A DNA stretch of 50,715 nt from JANQPA01 sp964628385. GTDB taxonomy: Bacteria > Bacteroidota > Bacteroidia > Chitinophagales > Saprospiraceae. Below, piece by piece: positions 8,195 to 18,392 of this stretch (its first letter is position 1; the number at the start of each line of letters is the position of its first letter). A program made the translations under genes and the position numbers. The stretch is taken from positions 1-50,715 of the forward strand of contig CAZVOD010000025.1 in NCBI GenBank assembly GCA_964628385.1. The letters are read 5' to 3'. The notes under the pieces were generated by a model. That model was not told the origin of the DNA and searched no databases. It saw nothing but the letters and a program-made list of their open reading frames with translations.

Positions 8195-9268
8195 ATGAAA
8201 GTATTCAATTATTGGATTGTATTTCTTTTGGTAACCGTCGTATTGAGTTGCCAGGAAAAAAAATCAGCAGAGGCACCAGAGCTATATCAGGGGCAAAAGC
8301 TGGATCAAAGTCAGGTTTTAACAACTATCGCTCTTGGATCCTGTAACCGTCAAGGTAAACCACAGATCCTCTGGCCTAAAATCAGTCAGCACAATCCCGA
8401 GCTTTGGATTTGGCTGGGAGATAATATCTACGGTGATAGCGAAGATATGGAAGTATTAAAAGACAAATACCTTCAACAAAAAAGCGGAGAGAATTACACG
8501 GCTTTTCGTCAAAAAACCAACATCATAGGTATTTGGGATGATCACGACTATGGCGTGAACGATGGCGATAAGAACTATCCCAAAAAAGAGGCGTCCAAGC
8601 AGCTAATGCTTGATTTTCTGGATGTACCCACAGCCGCTCCTGTGAGAAACCGCGAAGGAGCTTATCAGGCTTACACTTTTGGCCCGCAGGGGCAACGCGT
8701 TAAGATCATACTGCTGGACGGGCGGTCATTCAGGGATGAACTGACTCCTAACCCATCGCGGGATCCAAGATATTACCCCAACGAAAAGGGCGATATCCTT
8801 GGAGAAGCTCAATGGAGCTGGCTAGAGGAAGAATTGCAAAGCAGCGAGGCCGATATCAACTTGATCGGTTGCGGCATACAGATCATTCCCGAAGAACAGA
8901 TCTACGAAAAATGGGCCAACTTCCCCGCTGCTCGTCAACGGTTTTTTGATTTGTTGGAAAAAACCAGCCCTAATCGCCCACTATTGCTCAGTGGTGATCG
9001 GCATATCAGCGAGCTGTCTAAAATTCAGCTGGATAGCCTTGAATATCCAGTGTACGAAATTACTTCCAGTGGCATGACTCATACCTGGAGTTCTGGTTTG
9101 GGGTCCACAGAGCCTAATAAATACAGAGTAGGTAACCTTGTAGTGGCCAAAAATTACTCTACCATAAATATCGACTGGTCAGGAAAAATACCACAGGTGA
9201 CTGTACAGGTGCACGGTGAGCAGGATGAGTTATACCTGAACGAGAAAATCTATTGGGCCATAGACTAA
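8195..9268 (+). CDS. PhoD-like phosphatase lipoprotein
   Basis: A 357-residue lipoprotein; the signal peptide ends VVLSC with lipidation predicted at Cys19, so the enzyme sits in the periplasm or on the outer membrane. The body has the metallophosphatase landmarks of the alkaline phosphatase D family: ALGSCNRQ, WLGDNIYGD, GIWDDHDYGVNDGD, LLDGRSFRD and LLSGDRHISEL. In this family these residues bind the catalytic metals and hydrolyse phosphodiesters or phosphomonoesters. It lacks the N-terminal Ig-like PhoD_N domain and the Tat signal of classical PhoD, and is closer to the shorter lipoprotein form common in Bacteroidota. It follows the oxidoreductase in a likely two-gene unit. The substrate is not known. 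Confidence 0.85.
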   Translation: MKVFNYWIVFLLVTVVLSCQEKKSAEAPELYQGQKLDQSQVLTTIALGSCNRQGKPQILWPKISQHNPELWIWLGDNIYGDSEDMEVLKDKYLQQKSGENYTAFRQKTNIIGIWDDHDYGVNDGDKNYPKKEASKQLMLDFLDVPTAAPVRNREGAYQAYTFGPQGQRVKIILLDGRSFRDELTPNPSRDPRYYPNEKGDILGEAQWSWLEEELQSSEADINLIGCGIQIIPEEQIYEKWANFPAARQRFFDLLEKTSPNRPLLLSGDRHISELSKIQLDSLEYPVYEITSSGMTHTWSSGLGSTEPNKYRVGNLVVAKNYSTINIDWSGKIPQVTVQVHGEQDELYLNEKIYWAID

Positions 9269-9369
9269 CTTTGCCAGGCTAAAATAAACCCAGCAAACTC
9301 CGAATTTTCAGTCGAATTGAAAATTTTGGAGGCGCTAGGCTCTAGTTCTCTATTGTTTTTCTGTATTTA

Positions 9370-9597
9370 CTAAAAAAAGTATGATATTTTGGGGTATAAT
9401 TTGTCATCAATTATACCCCATTTTTCGTTATAAATAGTTAAGTATTCATCGTTCAGGATGTTCCCTCCGCTGTACGATTCAATATGGCTCCCGACTTCCA
9501 ATTTGATTGGCTTCCTTTTGAAGCTGCGTTCATCTAAATCGTTGTAGAAAACGCGCTTTTTCAGCTGTGTTTTTGAATTTTCTAAAAGCCGATACCA
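9370..9597 (-). pseudogene. Minus-strand coding relic of unknown family
   Basis: The minus strand is open for 75 codons from just after a TAA (9598-9600) to a TAG at 9370-9372, with no ATG or obvious start. The translation looks like genuine protein: NSKTQLKKRVFYNDLDERSF, then RKPIKLEVGSHIESYSGGN and ILNDEYLTIYNEKWGIIDD. It seems to be the C-terminal piece of a truncated gene whose 5' part was lost next to the FIST gene. The family is not recognised. The palindrome at 9390-9420 falls inside its last codons. Confidence 0.4.
9390..9425 (+). terminator. Rho-independent terminator after the phosphatase gene
   Basis: TGGGGTATAATT at 9390-9401 pairs perfectly with AATTATACCCCA at 9409-9420, followed by TTTTTCG. 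It is about 120 bases after the phosphatase stop and is the likely end of that unit, though it also overlaps the minus-strand coding relic. A weaker AATTTTCA/TGAAAATT stem lies at about 9304-9326. Confidence 0.75.
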
Positions 9598-9634
9598 TTA
9601 GCGGAATTACCTAATACCATTCAATAAAGGGATC

Positions 9635-10756
9635 ATGTTACTTTTAAGGCCCAATACGGAAGGATTTTTCAATAAACTCACAGGACGTAAACTAGCTCCT
9701 GATGAGCTTTATTTAATCTTTGTGGGAGAGGAGTCACAAATTGACTACGCAGTATTGATAGATAAGCTTAACAGGGCAGATGTCAACTTTATAGGTGGCA
9801 TCTTTCCAGGGATCATCCACGGAAAATGCAAATACGAGAATGCCGCTATTGCTAATGTAATCAATGTGTATGAGCAACCTTATGTCTTTCGCACCATGGC
9901 TGATTTTTACGATAAAATTCCCAATGTAGTAAAAAGGGTGGAAGAGTCAGAAAGAAAACTGACGGCCTTAACTCTGGTGGATGGACTGACCACTAATATC
10001 TCTACTTATCTTAGTGAATTATACAATCATTTGGGAAATGGTGTGAACTTCATCGGAGCAGGAGCAGGTTCACTAACCCTGCAGCAGGTTCCCTGTATTT
10101 TTTCTAATGAAGGAATTTTTGAAGATGCGGCAATTCTTTGCCTGCTCGATTACCAAGTGTTGATGGGGGTTCGCCATGGCTGGGAAAAGCTCTACGGGCC
10201 TGTGGTAGCTACTCATACGGAACGCAATTCTATCCATGAACTCAACTGGGAAGGGGCGCTGAAAACCTACCAAAAGATATTGTCTTTGGATGGCGCACCA
10301 CAGATCACTGCGGAGAACTTTTTTGATATTGCCAAGGGATATCCATTTGGTATTTACAAGGATGGAGAAGAAGATGTGGTAAGAGATCCCATCTCATTTA
10401 CCGAGGCCGGATCATTGATTTGTGTGGGGGAAGTGCCGGAAAATACCGTTCTTTATATTTTAAAAGGTAATATTCAAACCTTGATTAGCGCAGCTCGGCA
10501 AGCCGTTACAGATTCGTTGGTTGGTAATAGAGAAAAAATAGTACAAACACTTATTATAGATTGTATTTCCAGAACTTTATTTTTGGAAGAAGATTTTGAG
10601 AAAGAACTGACAGAAGTTGCCGATCACATAGAAAAAGAGGCTCCGGGAGTAGTACCTCAGGGCATTTTAAGCCTGGGAGAAATTTCGTCCTACGGCGAAG
10701 GCTATCTGGAGTTTTTTAATAAAACAATTGTTGTAGGAACACTATACGAATCTTGA
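9635..10756 (+). CDS. FIST-domain sensory protein
   Basis: A 373-residue cytosolic protein with the two-part FIST architecture: an N-terminal FIST_N region (about residues 20-190, with GGIFPGII, LVDGL and FIGAGAGSL) and a C-terminal FIST_C region (about 200-365, with FDIAKGYPFGIYK and ISRTLFLEEDFEKE). FIST domains are predicted small-ligand sensors, with amino acids proposed as ligands, and are usually partnered with signalling proteins. Here the next gene, 25 bases downstream, is a hybrid histidine kinase, so the FIST protein probably feeds it a signal. AAAGGG lies eight bases before the ATG and supports the start. No membrane segment is present. Confidence 0.88.
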   Translation: MLLLRPNTEGFFNKLTGRKLAPDELYLIFVGEESQIDYAVLIDKLNRADVNFIGGIFPGIIHGKCKYENAAIANVINVYEQPYVFRTMADFYDKIPNVVKRVEESERKLTALTLVDGLTTNISTYLSELYNHLGNGVNFIGAGAGSLTLQQVPCIFSNEGIFEDAAILCLLDYQVLMGVRHGWEKLYGPVVATHTERNSIHELNWEGALKTYQKILSLDGAPQITAENFFDIAKGYPFGIYKDGEEDVVRDPISFTEAGSLICVGEVPENTVLYILKGNIQTLISAARQAVTDSLVGNREKIVQTLIIDCISRTLFLEEDFEKELTEVADHIEKEAPGVVPQGILSLGEISSYGEGYLEFFNKTIVVGTLYES

Positions 10757-10781
10757 TAAAACAGCCATAGCTTTAGTTATT

Positions 10782-13265
10782 ATGTCTGAAAAGTCGAAAA
10801 TAATAAAGGAAATATCACTCCTGTATGAACTCTCGCTGGCCGTCGGGAAGTCCATGGATTTACATGCTAATTGCTTGGAATTTCTCAAAGTACTGACCTC
10901 CAGAAAGTCCTTGTCTTTTGCATCAGTATGGATCGAAAATGATAAGCTGAAAAAATATGATAAGAGTGGCTATACCTTGGTTTTTGCCAATCCAAAAATT
11001 CGGGCGATCCGGGGGGAAATGAGTCTTGATCATCCCATGGCGATATGCTTACAAACCCGTCCTTTTCTGGAAGTGCATGACGCCGATATGAAGTTTGACG
11101 GCTTTATTCAGGAGTCAAATGTAAAAAAAGGAGCTTATGCGGTTTTCAAACTCAAAGATTTGGGGTTCTTGAAGCTTTATTCTATCCGCTCCGGCAGTAT
11201 ATTCTCTGACCGCGAAGTGGCCCAATTGCGAAATGTACTGGAAAAATTCAGGGTATCCCTCATTGGTAGTCTGGCTTACGAGCAGCTCAAAGAAGAGATC
11301 AATCAGCGGCAGTTCATGTCGCGTGACATGCAGCGTATCAACGATGACTACACCGATCTTTTTGAAAATATGTATGATGCTTTGCTCATTATTGATGAAA
11401 ATGGAAAAATTACTAAGGTGAACAAAGCAGCCAAAAGGTTGCTGGGCTACGATGAGAATAGCGCTGAACTAGAAAATCTGTACATCAAGGACATTGTTTA
11501 TCCAGAAGATCGGGAAAAATCACAGATGTACTTAAATCGCCTGAAAACCCACGGCTTTTACAGTGATTATGAGGGGCGAATCATCACCGGAGATGGTGTG
11601 GTAAAATATCTGGAAGTCAATTCAAATGCTATTTTTGAAAATGGTAAATTTAAAGGTTCCCGGGATATTGCCAGAGATATTACCGTAAAGAAGGAAGCCG
11701 AGTTGGAACTCATAAGGGCCAAAAAAGCCGCTGAGCAGGCCAGGAAAGCCGAGCAGCAGTTTTTGGCCAATATGAGTCACGAGATCAGGACGCCCATGAA
11801 TGGAGTAGTGGGAATGGTGCATTTGTTATACGGTACTCCACTGAATAGTAACCAAAGAGAATTTGTAGATGCTCTTAAGTTTTCTGCTGATAGCCTTATG
11901 GATATCATCAACAATATTCTGGATCTGTCGAAAATAGGGGCTGGAGAAATAGAACTGGAGCAAAAACCTTTCAATCTTAATGCTTTGCTAAAAAGCCTTA
12001 TTCAATCTTATCAGGTTAGGGTCAAGGAAAAGCCAATCAGTGTATCTTTACAAGTCGAAAATATGCCTGAAACTAAATTGATCGGTGATCCTACCCGATT
12101 GAATCAGGTGTTGAACAACCTGCTGAGCAACGCCAGCAAATTTACGGAACGCGGAACGATAGGTTTGACAGTTCGCGGCTTACAAAGCAAAGATAATTAT
12201 CAATGGATTGAATTTAGGGTACACGATACCGGGATAGGTATTAGCAAAGAAAACCTTCAGGTTATTTTTAAAAGTTTTAAGCAAGCCGATAATACGGTCA
12301 ACAGAAAATTTGGGGGTACAGGCCTTGGATTGGCTATTGTCAAAGAACTCGTAGAATTGCAGCGCGGCAATATCAGTGTGGAAAGTAAGCTGGGAGAGGG
12401 ATCGGCTTTCACGGTAAGGTTGCCATTTGTGCCAACAGAAATTACCCTGCAAAAGGGCCAAGCCAGTCCCCTGGAAGAAATGACCGTAGCCGAAGAAATC
12501 TTCGAGGATATCAAAGTGTTGGTAATAGAAGATAATTTGATGAATCAAAAACTGGTATCCAGGATACTAAAAAGGTGGAACTGTGCCTATGATATAGCAC
12601 AAAATGGCCTGGAAGGCCTCACTTTTACCCAAAAAATACCCTATGACCTTATCCTGATGGACATTCATATGCCCGAGATGGACGGCATACAGGCTACCCA
12701 AAAAATAAGGGGAGAGGACCAAAATCTCAATCAATCAACCCCTATTATAGCCTTAACAGCAGCAGCTTTGTTGGAAGAAAGGAACCGGGTATTTGATGCC
12801 GGTATGAATGATTTTCTCACCAAACCATTTTCTCCCAATGCCCTGAAGCGAACGATGCAAAAGTGGCTGAAAAATGGATACCCCATTTTGGAACAACCCA
12901 TGAATCAAGAAGGGGAGCATCTTCTGGATCTGGAAAACCTCAGAGAATTTTGTGGTGATGATGAGTTCTTTATAAAGGATATGCTTTACACTTTTTTGGA
13001 AGAAGCGCCTCAAAGCGTTCGTTTTCTGGAAGCTGCCATAAAAGAAAAATCCTACTCAGAAGTATATTACTACGCACACAAGCTCAAACCTAACCTTCAA
13101 ATGATCGGTATGAACCTACAAATGGAAAAGGCTATGCAAATTGAAGGCTTTGCCAGAGAAGAAAAGATAGACTGGCAGGAACTAAGAGGAATGGTTTTGG
13201 AATTGGCCGCAGATATCAAACAGCGTATTCCGCTCATCAAAAAATACCTGACCACGGAGGTATAA
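10782..13265 (+). CDS. Soluble hybrid histidine kinase (GAF-PAS-HisKA-HATPase-REC-HPt)
   Basis: An 827-residue cytosolic phosphorelay protein with no transmembrane segment. In order: a GAF-like sensor (about 1-175), a PAS domain (about 190-305; DALLIIDENGKITKVNKAAK), the HisKA dimerisation helix with MSHEIRTPMNG (His333), an ATPase domain with N box LLSNASKF and G boxes DTGIGI and GGTGLGLAI, a receiver domain with Asp627 in ILMDIHMPEMDG, and an HPt domain with His766 in YYYAHKLKPNLQMIG. It can therefore move phosphate from His to Asp to His within one chain and needs a separate output regulator, none of which is next door. The FIST protein just upstream is its probable input partner. Confidence 0.93.
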   Translation: MSEKSKIIKEISLLYELSLAVGKSMDLHANCLEFLKVLTSRKSLSFASVWIENDKLKKYDKSGYTLVFANPKIRAIRGEMSLDHPMAICLQTRPFLEVHDADMKFDGFIQESNVKKGAYAVFKLKDLGFLKLYSIRSGSIFSDREVAQLRNVLEKFRVSLIGSLAYEQLKEEINQRQFMSRDMQRINDDYTDLFENMYDALLIIDENGKITKVNKAAKRLLGYDENSAELENLYIKDIVYPEDREKSQMYLNRLKTHGFYSDYEGRIITGDGVVKYLEVNSNAIFENGKFKGSRDIARDITVKKEAELELIRAKKAAEQARKAEQQFLANMSHEIRTPMNGVVGMVHLLYGTPLNSNQREFVDALKFSADSLMDIINNILDLSKIGAGEIELEQKPFNLNALLKSLIQSYQVRVKEKPISVSLQVENMPETKLIGDPTRLNQVLNNLLSNASKFTERGTIGLTVRGLQSKDNYQWIEFRVHDTGIGISKENLQVIFKSFKQADNTVNRKFGGTGLGLAIVKELVELQRGNISVESKLGEGSAFTVRLPFVPTEITLQKGQASPLEEMTVAEEIFEDIKVLVIEDNLMNQKLVSRILKRWNCAYDIAQNGLEGLTFTQKIPYDLILMDIHMPEMDGIQATQKIRGEDQNLNQSTPIIALTAAALLEERNRVFDAGMNDFLTKPFSPNALKRTMQKWLKNGYPILEQPMNQEGEHLLDLENLREFCGDDEFFIKDMLYTFLEEAPQSVRFLEAAIKEKSYSEVYYYAHKLKPNLQMIGMNLQMEKAMQIEGFAREEKIDWQELRGMVLELAADIKQRIPLIKKYLTTEV

Positions 13266-13838
13266 AACCCTTTACAAAGCCCTTTACTCTTACTTTTTGA
13301 AATCATTTCAATGCCAGAGCCTTACCTTGAAATTGTAGGTTTTCAAAAACGAACATTGATTTGTTTTTCCAAATATTTCCCATTTTTATTGTATGAAATC
13401 TATATCTACTTTTAATTTATTTTAAAATAGAATTTAGAAAAAAAGCTTATAAAAGGTCTTTTTTTGCGAAAAAACTATTTTGAATTCGTATTTAATGCTA
13501 AAAAAGCATCCTAATATTTGATTTTTTGAATTTTTTTTATTTTTTATAAAAAAAGTCGTTCAGTATATTTACAAAGTTATAAAAGAAAAAAGCCTTGTAT
13601 TTTAACTCAATTTTCTTTCACCAGGGCTTTTCCCAACTCTAACCAAAAAAAGGAAAAACGCTCAACTCATAACGACACGGTCGTAAATTGTCATTTCTTC
13701 TTGTTTTTGGGGAAATGCCTTCAAGTACTTTCCAGCCTTTCGGTAGTATTTAAATGCATCAGCAAATGGTTATCACTTGCAAGAGCCATGCTTTCCTTAT
13801 CCGAATGAGCTGTATTGATAAATAAATTTTAGAATCTT
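13266..13838. other. Long AT-rich leader upstream of gltB
   Basis: About 570 bases with no convincing gene on either strand. The first half is extremely AT-rich. TATATTTA at 13564-13571 resembles the Bacteroidota -7 box TAnnTTTG in all but the last base, but no good -33 TTTG lies at the right distance. AAAAAAGCCTTG near 13589 and CAGGGCTTTT near 13622 could form a loose stem in the leader RNA. A regulatory role for gltBD is possible but not shown. Confidence 0.4.
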
Positions 13839-16800
13839 ATGATGTTAAAACGCAAAGGACTGTACACGCCGGAACTTGAAAGCGATGCCTGCGGAACCGG
13901 TTTGATCGCCAATTTGAATGGTATAAAATCGCACAAGTTGATTGAGAATGCTCTTTTGATGCTCACCAATATGGAGCATAGAGGAGCATGTGGTTGTGAA
14001 CCCAATACCGGTGATGGTGCCGGAATTCTAATACAAACGCCTCACAAGTTTTTTGAAAAGAAATGCCGAGAGCTGGGCTTTCAGTTGCCCAAATTTGGCG
14101 CATACGGGGTGGGCATGGCCTTTTTTCCTGCAGATCGGAACCTGAGGCAGCAGTGTCGCGTGCTTTTCAATGACTATATTGATGAGCTGGGCTTCGAATT
14201 GCTGGGCTATCGCAAAGTACCTACTGATCACGAAGAATTGGGAGAGACGGCGGTAAGTGTAGAGCCAAGGATAGAACAAGTCTTTGTAAAACCCTACAAA
14301 AAAATGTCCAGAGAACTGCTGGAAAGGCGTTTGTATGTACTGCGTAAATTCTCTACACATAATATTCACAAGACTTTCCCGCAGTCTTCCGATCAGTTTT
14401 ATTTGAGTTCTTTTTCTTACAAAACGATCGTTTATAAAGGGCAGTTGACTACCCATCAGTTGCGTCCCTACTTTCCGGATTTGCACGATGAGTTGTGTGA
14501 GTCGGCTATTGCTTTGATTCATTCGCGTTTTTCTACCAATACATTGCCCAAGTGGAAGCTGGCCCAGCCGTTTCGCTATATTGCTCACAATGGAGAGATC
14601 AATACAATAACTGGTAATTTAAACTGGTGGAAGTCCAAGGAAAAGATGTTGCAAAATGCGCTTTTCTCAGAGGAAGAAATGGAAATGCTAATGCCGGTTT
14701 GTGGAGATAACCTTTCAGATTCCGGTAATTTTGATAATGTACTGGAATTTTTAGTACTGGGAGGATATGATTTGCCGCACGCTTTGATGATGATGATCCC
14801 TGAAGCCTGGCAACATGCCCAACAGATGGAGTCTTACAAGAAAGCCTTTTACGATTACCATCGACTGATCATGGAGCCTTGGGATGGCCCGGCTTCTATC
14901 TGCTTTACTGATGGCATATGGGTAGGGGCTACACTAGACAGAAACGGCCTTCGCCCTTCCAGGTATTGCCTGACAGACGACAATACGCTGATTGTGGCTT
15001 CCGAAGCTGGTGCATTGCCCGTTGATCCTTCAACGATTACCCAGAAGGGGCGTTTGCAGCCCGGTCGTATCCTGATTGCTGATCTGGAAAAAAACCGGGT
15101 AATTGAGGATGAGGAGTTAAAGGCGGATATCTGTCAGCGTTTTCCCTATGAAAAATGGTTAGAAGAAAATAAAAAGACGCTGGAAGATTTTCCGGAGACG
15201 GAAAATACGGTGGTGGAGTTGGATGACCGGGAGCTGCTAAAGCGTCAACAGCTTTTTGGCTTTACCAAAGAGGATCTAAAAGTAATCATTGCTCCTATGA
15301 TTGAGGTAGGGAAGGATCCCATTGGATCTATGGGAGCCGATACGCCACTGGCTGTTTTATCACATCAATCACAGCATCTGGCCAATTATTTTAAGCAATT
15401 ATTCGCTCAGGTGACCAACCCTCCCATCGACCCGATCCGGGAGCGCTCGGTGATGTCGCTTTTTGCGATGCTGGGAGGAGAGAGCAATATCTTTGACCTG
15501 GAGCCTTCCAAGGCAAAGTATATCCATTTATCCAACCCTGTTTTGACAAATCACGAGTTTAATAAGATAAAAAGCTTGTATCATGAAGATTACAAAGTTG
15601 GAGTGATCGATATGGTTTTTAAAGGAGATGGTCAAAAAGGCCGTCTGAGGGCAGCTATTGACCAGGTTTGTGCTTCGGCAGAAGATTTACTGCGCAATGG
15701 CTACAATATCCTTATTTTATCAGATAGAAATGCTGATGCTTACCGAGCTCCTATTCCTTCTTTACTGGCTGTAGGAGCAGTGCACCATCATCTGATAGAA
15801 TTGGGACTGAGAAACTCTACTTCTATAATTGTGGAAGCTGGTGATGTGCGCGAAACGCACCATTACGCTACCCTGATCGGATACGGTGCTACTGCTGTCA
15901 ACCCTTATCTGACCTACTCTACAATTGCCAACCTCAACAGAAGAGGCATGCTGGGCACTGATCAGGATAATGAAGTATTATTCCAAAAATACAATAAGAG
16001 TGTCGGGAAAGGATTACTCAAGATCATGTCCAAAATTGGTATATCGACACTACAGGCTTATCACGGTGCTCAAATATTTGAGGCTCTGGGATTGCACGAT
16101 GAGGTGGTAAAGAAATGTTTTAAGGGTACCATCAGCAGAATATCAGGACTTAACTTTGACGGAATAGCTCAGGAAGCGCTCATCCGACATCATCTGGCAT
16201 TCAGTGAAAAGTCTATTCCACATCCTCAGCTCGAAGTTGGAGGCGTTTATCAGTGGAAAAGACGTGGGGAAGCTCACTTGTTTAACCCAAAGTCTGTTCA
16301 CTACCTTCAGCTCGCTTCCCGCAAAAATGATTACGAGTCTTACAAAAAATACGCTGACATTGTAAATGATCAAAACAAGAAAGCGCTAACTCTGAGAGGC
16401 TTACTGACGTTCAGGAAGGGTAAATCCATTCCTTTGAGTGAGGTAGAGCCCGTGGAAAATATCTATAAACGATTTGCTACCGGCGCAATGTCCTTTGGTT
16501 CTATTTCTCACGAAGCGCATGCCACCCTGGCTATTGCCATGAATCGCATCGGCGGAAAGAGCAATAGCGGTGAAGGCGGAGAAGATGAAGTGCGTTTTAA
16601 GATAAAAAAGAATGGCGATCTGGAGCGATCTGCTATCAAGCAGGTGGCTTCCGGCCGCTTTGGTGTGACTAGTAACTACCTGTCCAATGCCGATGAAATA
16701 CAGATCAAAATGGCTCAGGGAGCTAAGCCCGGTGAGGGCGGACAATTGCCCGGCAAAAAAGTAGATGACTGGATCGGTCGGGTGCGTCATTCTACGCCGG

Positions 16801-18368
16801 GAGTGGGATTGATTTCTCCACCACCACACCACGATATTTATTCTATTGAAGACCTAGCACAGCTGATTTTTGATTTGAAAAATGCCAATCCTGCTGCCCG
16901 ACTTAATGTCAAGCTGGTTTCAAAAGCTGGGGTCGGGATCATCGCATCAGGCGTTGCCAAGGCTCATGCAGATGCCATACTCATCTCCGGGCACGACGGA
17001 GGGACTGGAGCCTCTCCTTTGACTTCTATCCGCCACGCAGGCTTGCCCTGGGAACTGGGCCTTGCCGAATCTCATCAAACACTCGTTAAAAATAAGCTGC
17101 GAGATAGAGTTACCCTACAAACTGACGGGCAAATACGTACTGGTCGCGACCTGGCTGTCGCCACACTGTTGGGAGCCGAAGAATGGGGTGTCGCTACTGC
17201 CGCTCTTATCGTTGAAGGGTGTATTATGATGAGAAAATGCCACATGAATACCTGCCCGGTAGGTATTGCTACCCAAGACCCGGAATTGAGAAAGCGATTC
17301 TCCGGAAAGCCAGAACATGTGATTAACTTCTTTACTTTTCTGGCACAAGACCTGCGGGAAATAATGGCAGAACTCGGTTTTCGCACCGTTGATGAAATGG
17401 TCGGAAAAGTGGAAATGTTGAAATTGAGACAAAATATCGAACACTGGAAGTATAGAAAGCTCGACCTGAGTCCTATCTTGTACAAAGAACCAGCTGATGA
17501 ATCTATAGGACAATACAAAAAAGTTCCTCAGGATCATGGCCTAGACAATATACTGGATCGCAAGCTGATAGAAGAAGCCCAGGTAGCGCTGGAAACGGCT
17601 CATCCGGTACAGGCAGAATTCAATATCCGAAATACAGATAGAGCGGTTGGAACTATGCTTTCCGGTGAAGTTTCCCGACGCTTCGGTTCTAGCGGCCTAC
17701 CGGACGGTACCATACAGTATCATTTCAGAGGGTCGGCGGGTCAGAGTTTTGCTGCTTTTGCTGCCAAAGGGTTAGAGTTCAAGCTGGAAGGGGAGTCCAA
17801 TGACTATTTTGGAAAAGGACTTTCTGGAGCTCAGCTTATGGTGGTACCTGACAGGACCGCCAATTTTGAAGCCGGCCAGAATATCATTATCGGTAATGTA
17901 GCTTTTTACGGGGCTACTTCCGGTGAAGCTTACATCAATGGACGAGCCGGTGAGCGCTTCGCCGTACGGAATTCCGGCGTGAAAACCGTTGTAGAAGGTA
18001 TTGGTGACCATGGCTGTGAATACATGACCGGCGGGGTAGTGGTAATCCTTGGTCCTACCGGGTATAACTTCGCTGCCGGTATGAGCGGCGGAATGGCCTT
18101 CATCTATGATGTAGAAAATGATTTTGAAAAGAAAGTGAATAAAGAAATGATAGACCTAGACCCGCTTTCCGAATCTGATATCAAACTGTTGCATGAAATG
18201 GTCGGTAACCACTTCCAATACACCGGTAGTAAAAAGGCAAAGGATATACTGGAAAACTGGAAGGAGCAACTCAGGCACTTTACCAAAGTAATGCCAAGAG
18301 ATTACAAAGCAGTATTGAAGAAAAAAGCAGAAAATAAGTCGAGTAAGAAAGTCGCTTCTGCGGCCTGA
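13839..18368 (+). CDS. gltB: Glutamate synthase large (alpha) subunit
   Basis: A 1509-residue cytosolic enzyme, the usual length for GltB. It hydrolyses glutamine and passes the ammonia through a tunnel to 2-oxoglutarate, forming two glutamates. The N-terminal class-II amidotransferase nucleophile is Cys18 in DACGTGLIANL, preceded by a short propeptide as in other GltB proteins. MEHRGACGCEPNTGDGAG completes the glutaminase signature. The central and FMN/synthase domains include GGKSNSGEGGED and GHDGGTGASPLT, and CIMMRKCHMNTCPVG supplies the three cysteines for the 3Fe-4S cluster. The C-terminal glycine-rich beta-helix (GxxG repeats) is intact. gltD follows after 24 bases in one operon. The first of two adjacent Met codons is taken as the start. 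Confidence 0.97.
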   Translation: MMLKRKGLYTPELESDACGTGLIANLNGIKSHKLIENALLMLTNMEHRGACGCEPNTGDGAGILIQTPHKFFEKKCRELGFQLPKFGAYGVGMAFFPADRNLRQQCRVLFNDYIDELGFELLGYRKVPTDHEELGETAVSVEPRIEQVFVKPYKKMSRELLERRLYVLRKFSTHNIHKTFPQSSDQFYLSSFSYKTIVYKGQLTTHQLRPYFPDLHDELCESAIALIHSRFSTNTLPKWKLAQPFRYIAHNGEINTITGNLNWWKSKEKMLQNALFSEEEMEMLMPVCGDNLSDSGNFDNVLEFLVLGGYDLPHALMMMIPEAWQHAQQMESYKKAFYDYHRLIMEPWDGPASICFTDGIWVGATLDRNGLRPSRYCLTDDNTLIVASEAGALPVDPSTITQKGRLQPGRILIADLEKNRVIEDEELKADICQRFPYEKWLEENKKTLEDFPETENTVVELDDRELLKRQQLFGFTKEDLKVIIAPMIEVGKDPIGSMGADTPLAVLSHQSQHLANYFKQLFAQVTNPPIDPIRERSVMSLFAMLGGESNIFDLEPSKAKYIHLSNPVLTNHEFNKIKSLYHEDYKVGVIDMVFKGDGQKGRLRAAIDQVCASAEDLLRNGYNILILSDRNADAYRAPIPSLLAVGAVHHHLIELGLRNSTSIIVEAGDVRETHHYATLIGYGATAVNPYLTYSTIANLNRRGMLGTDQDNEVLFQKYNKSVGKGLLKIMSKIGISTLQAYHGAQIFEALGLHDEVVKKCFKGTISRISGLNFDGIAQEALIRHHLAFSEKSIPHPQLEVGGVYQWKRRGEAHLFNPKSVHYLQLASRKNDYESYKKYADIVNDQNKKALTLRGLLTFRKGKSIPLSEVEPVENIYKRFATGAMSFGSISHEAHATLAIAMNRIGGKSNSGEGGEDEVRFKIKKNGDLERSAIKQVASGRFGVTSNYLSNADEIQIKMAQGAKPGEGGQLPGKKVDDWIGRVRHSTPGVGLISPPPHHDIYSIEDLAQLIFDLKNANPAARLNVKLVSKAGVGIIASGVAKAHADAILISGHDGGTGASPLTSIRHAGLPWELGLAESHQTLVKNKLRDRVTLQTDGQIRTGRDLAVATLLGAEEWGVATAALIVEGCIMMRKCHMNTCPVGIATQDPELRKRFSGKPEHVINFFTFLAQDLREIMAELGFRTVDEMVGKVEMLKLRQNIEHWKYRKLDLSPILYKEPADESIGQYKKVPQDHGLDNILDRKLIEEAQVALETAHPVQAEFNIRNTDRAVGTMLSGEVSRRFGSSGLPDGTIQYHFRGSAGQSFAAFAAKGLEFKLEGESNDYFGKGLSGAQLMVVPDRTANFEAGQNIIIGNVAFYGATSGEAYINGRAGERFAVRNSGVKTVVEGIGDHGCEYMTGGVVVILGPTGYNFAAGMSGGMAFIYDVENDFEKKVNKEMIDLDPLSESDIKLLHEMVGNHFQYTGSKKAKDILENWKEQLRHFTKVMPRDYKAVLKKKAENKSSKKVASAA

Positions 18369-18392
18369 TTTTTTCATTCAAAAAAATAAAAA

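Noticed and set aside
14028..14588. 186-codon minus-strand frame inside gltB
   Set aside because: Antisense to the conserved GltB glutaminase domain; composition explained by gltB codon use.
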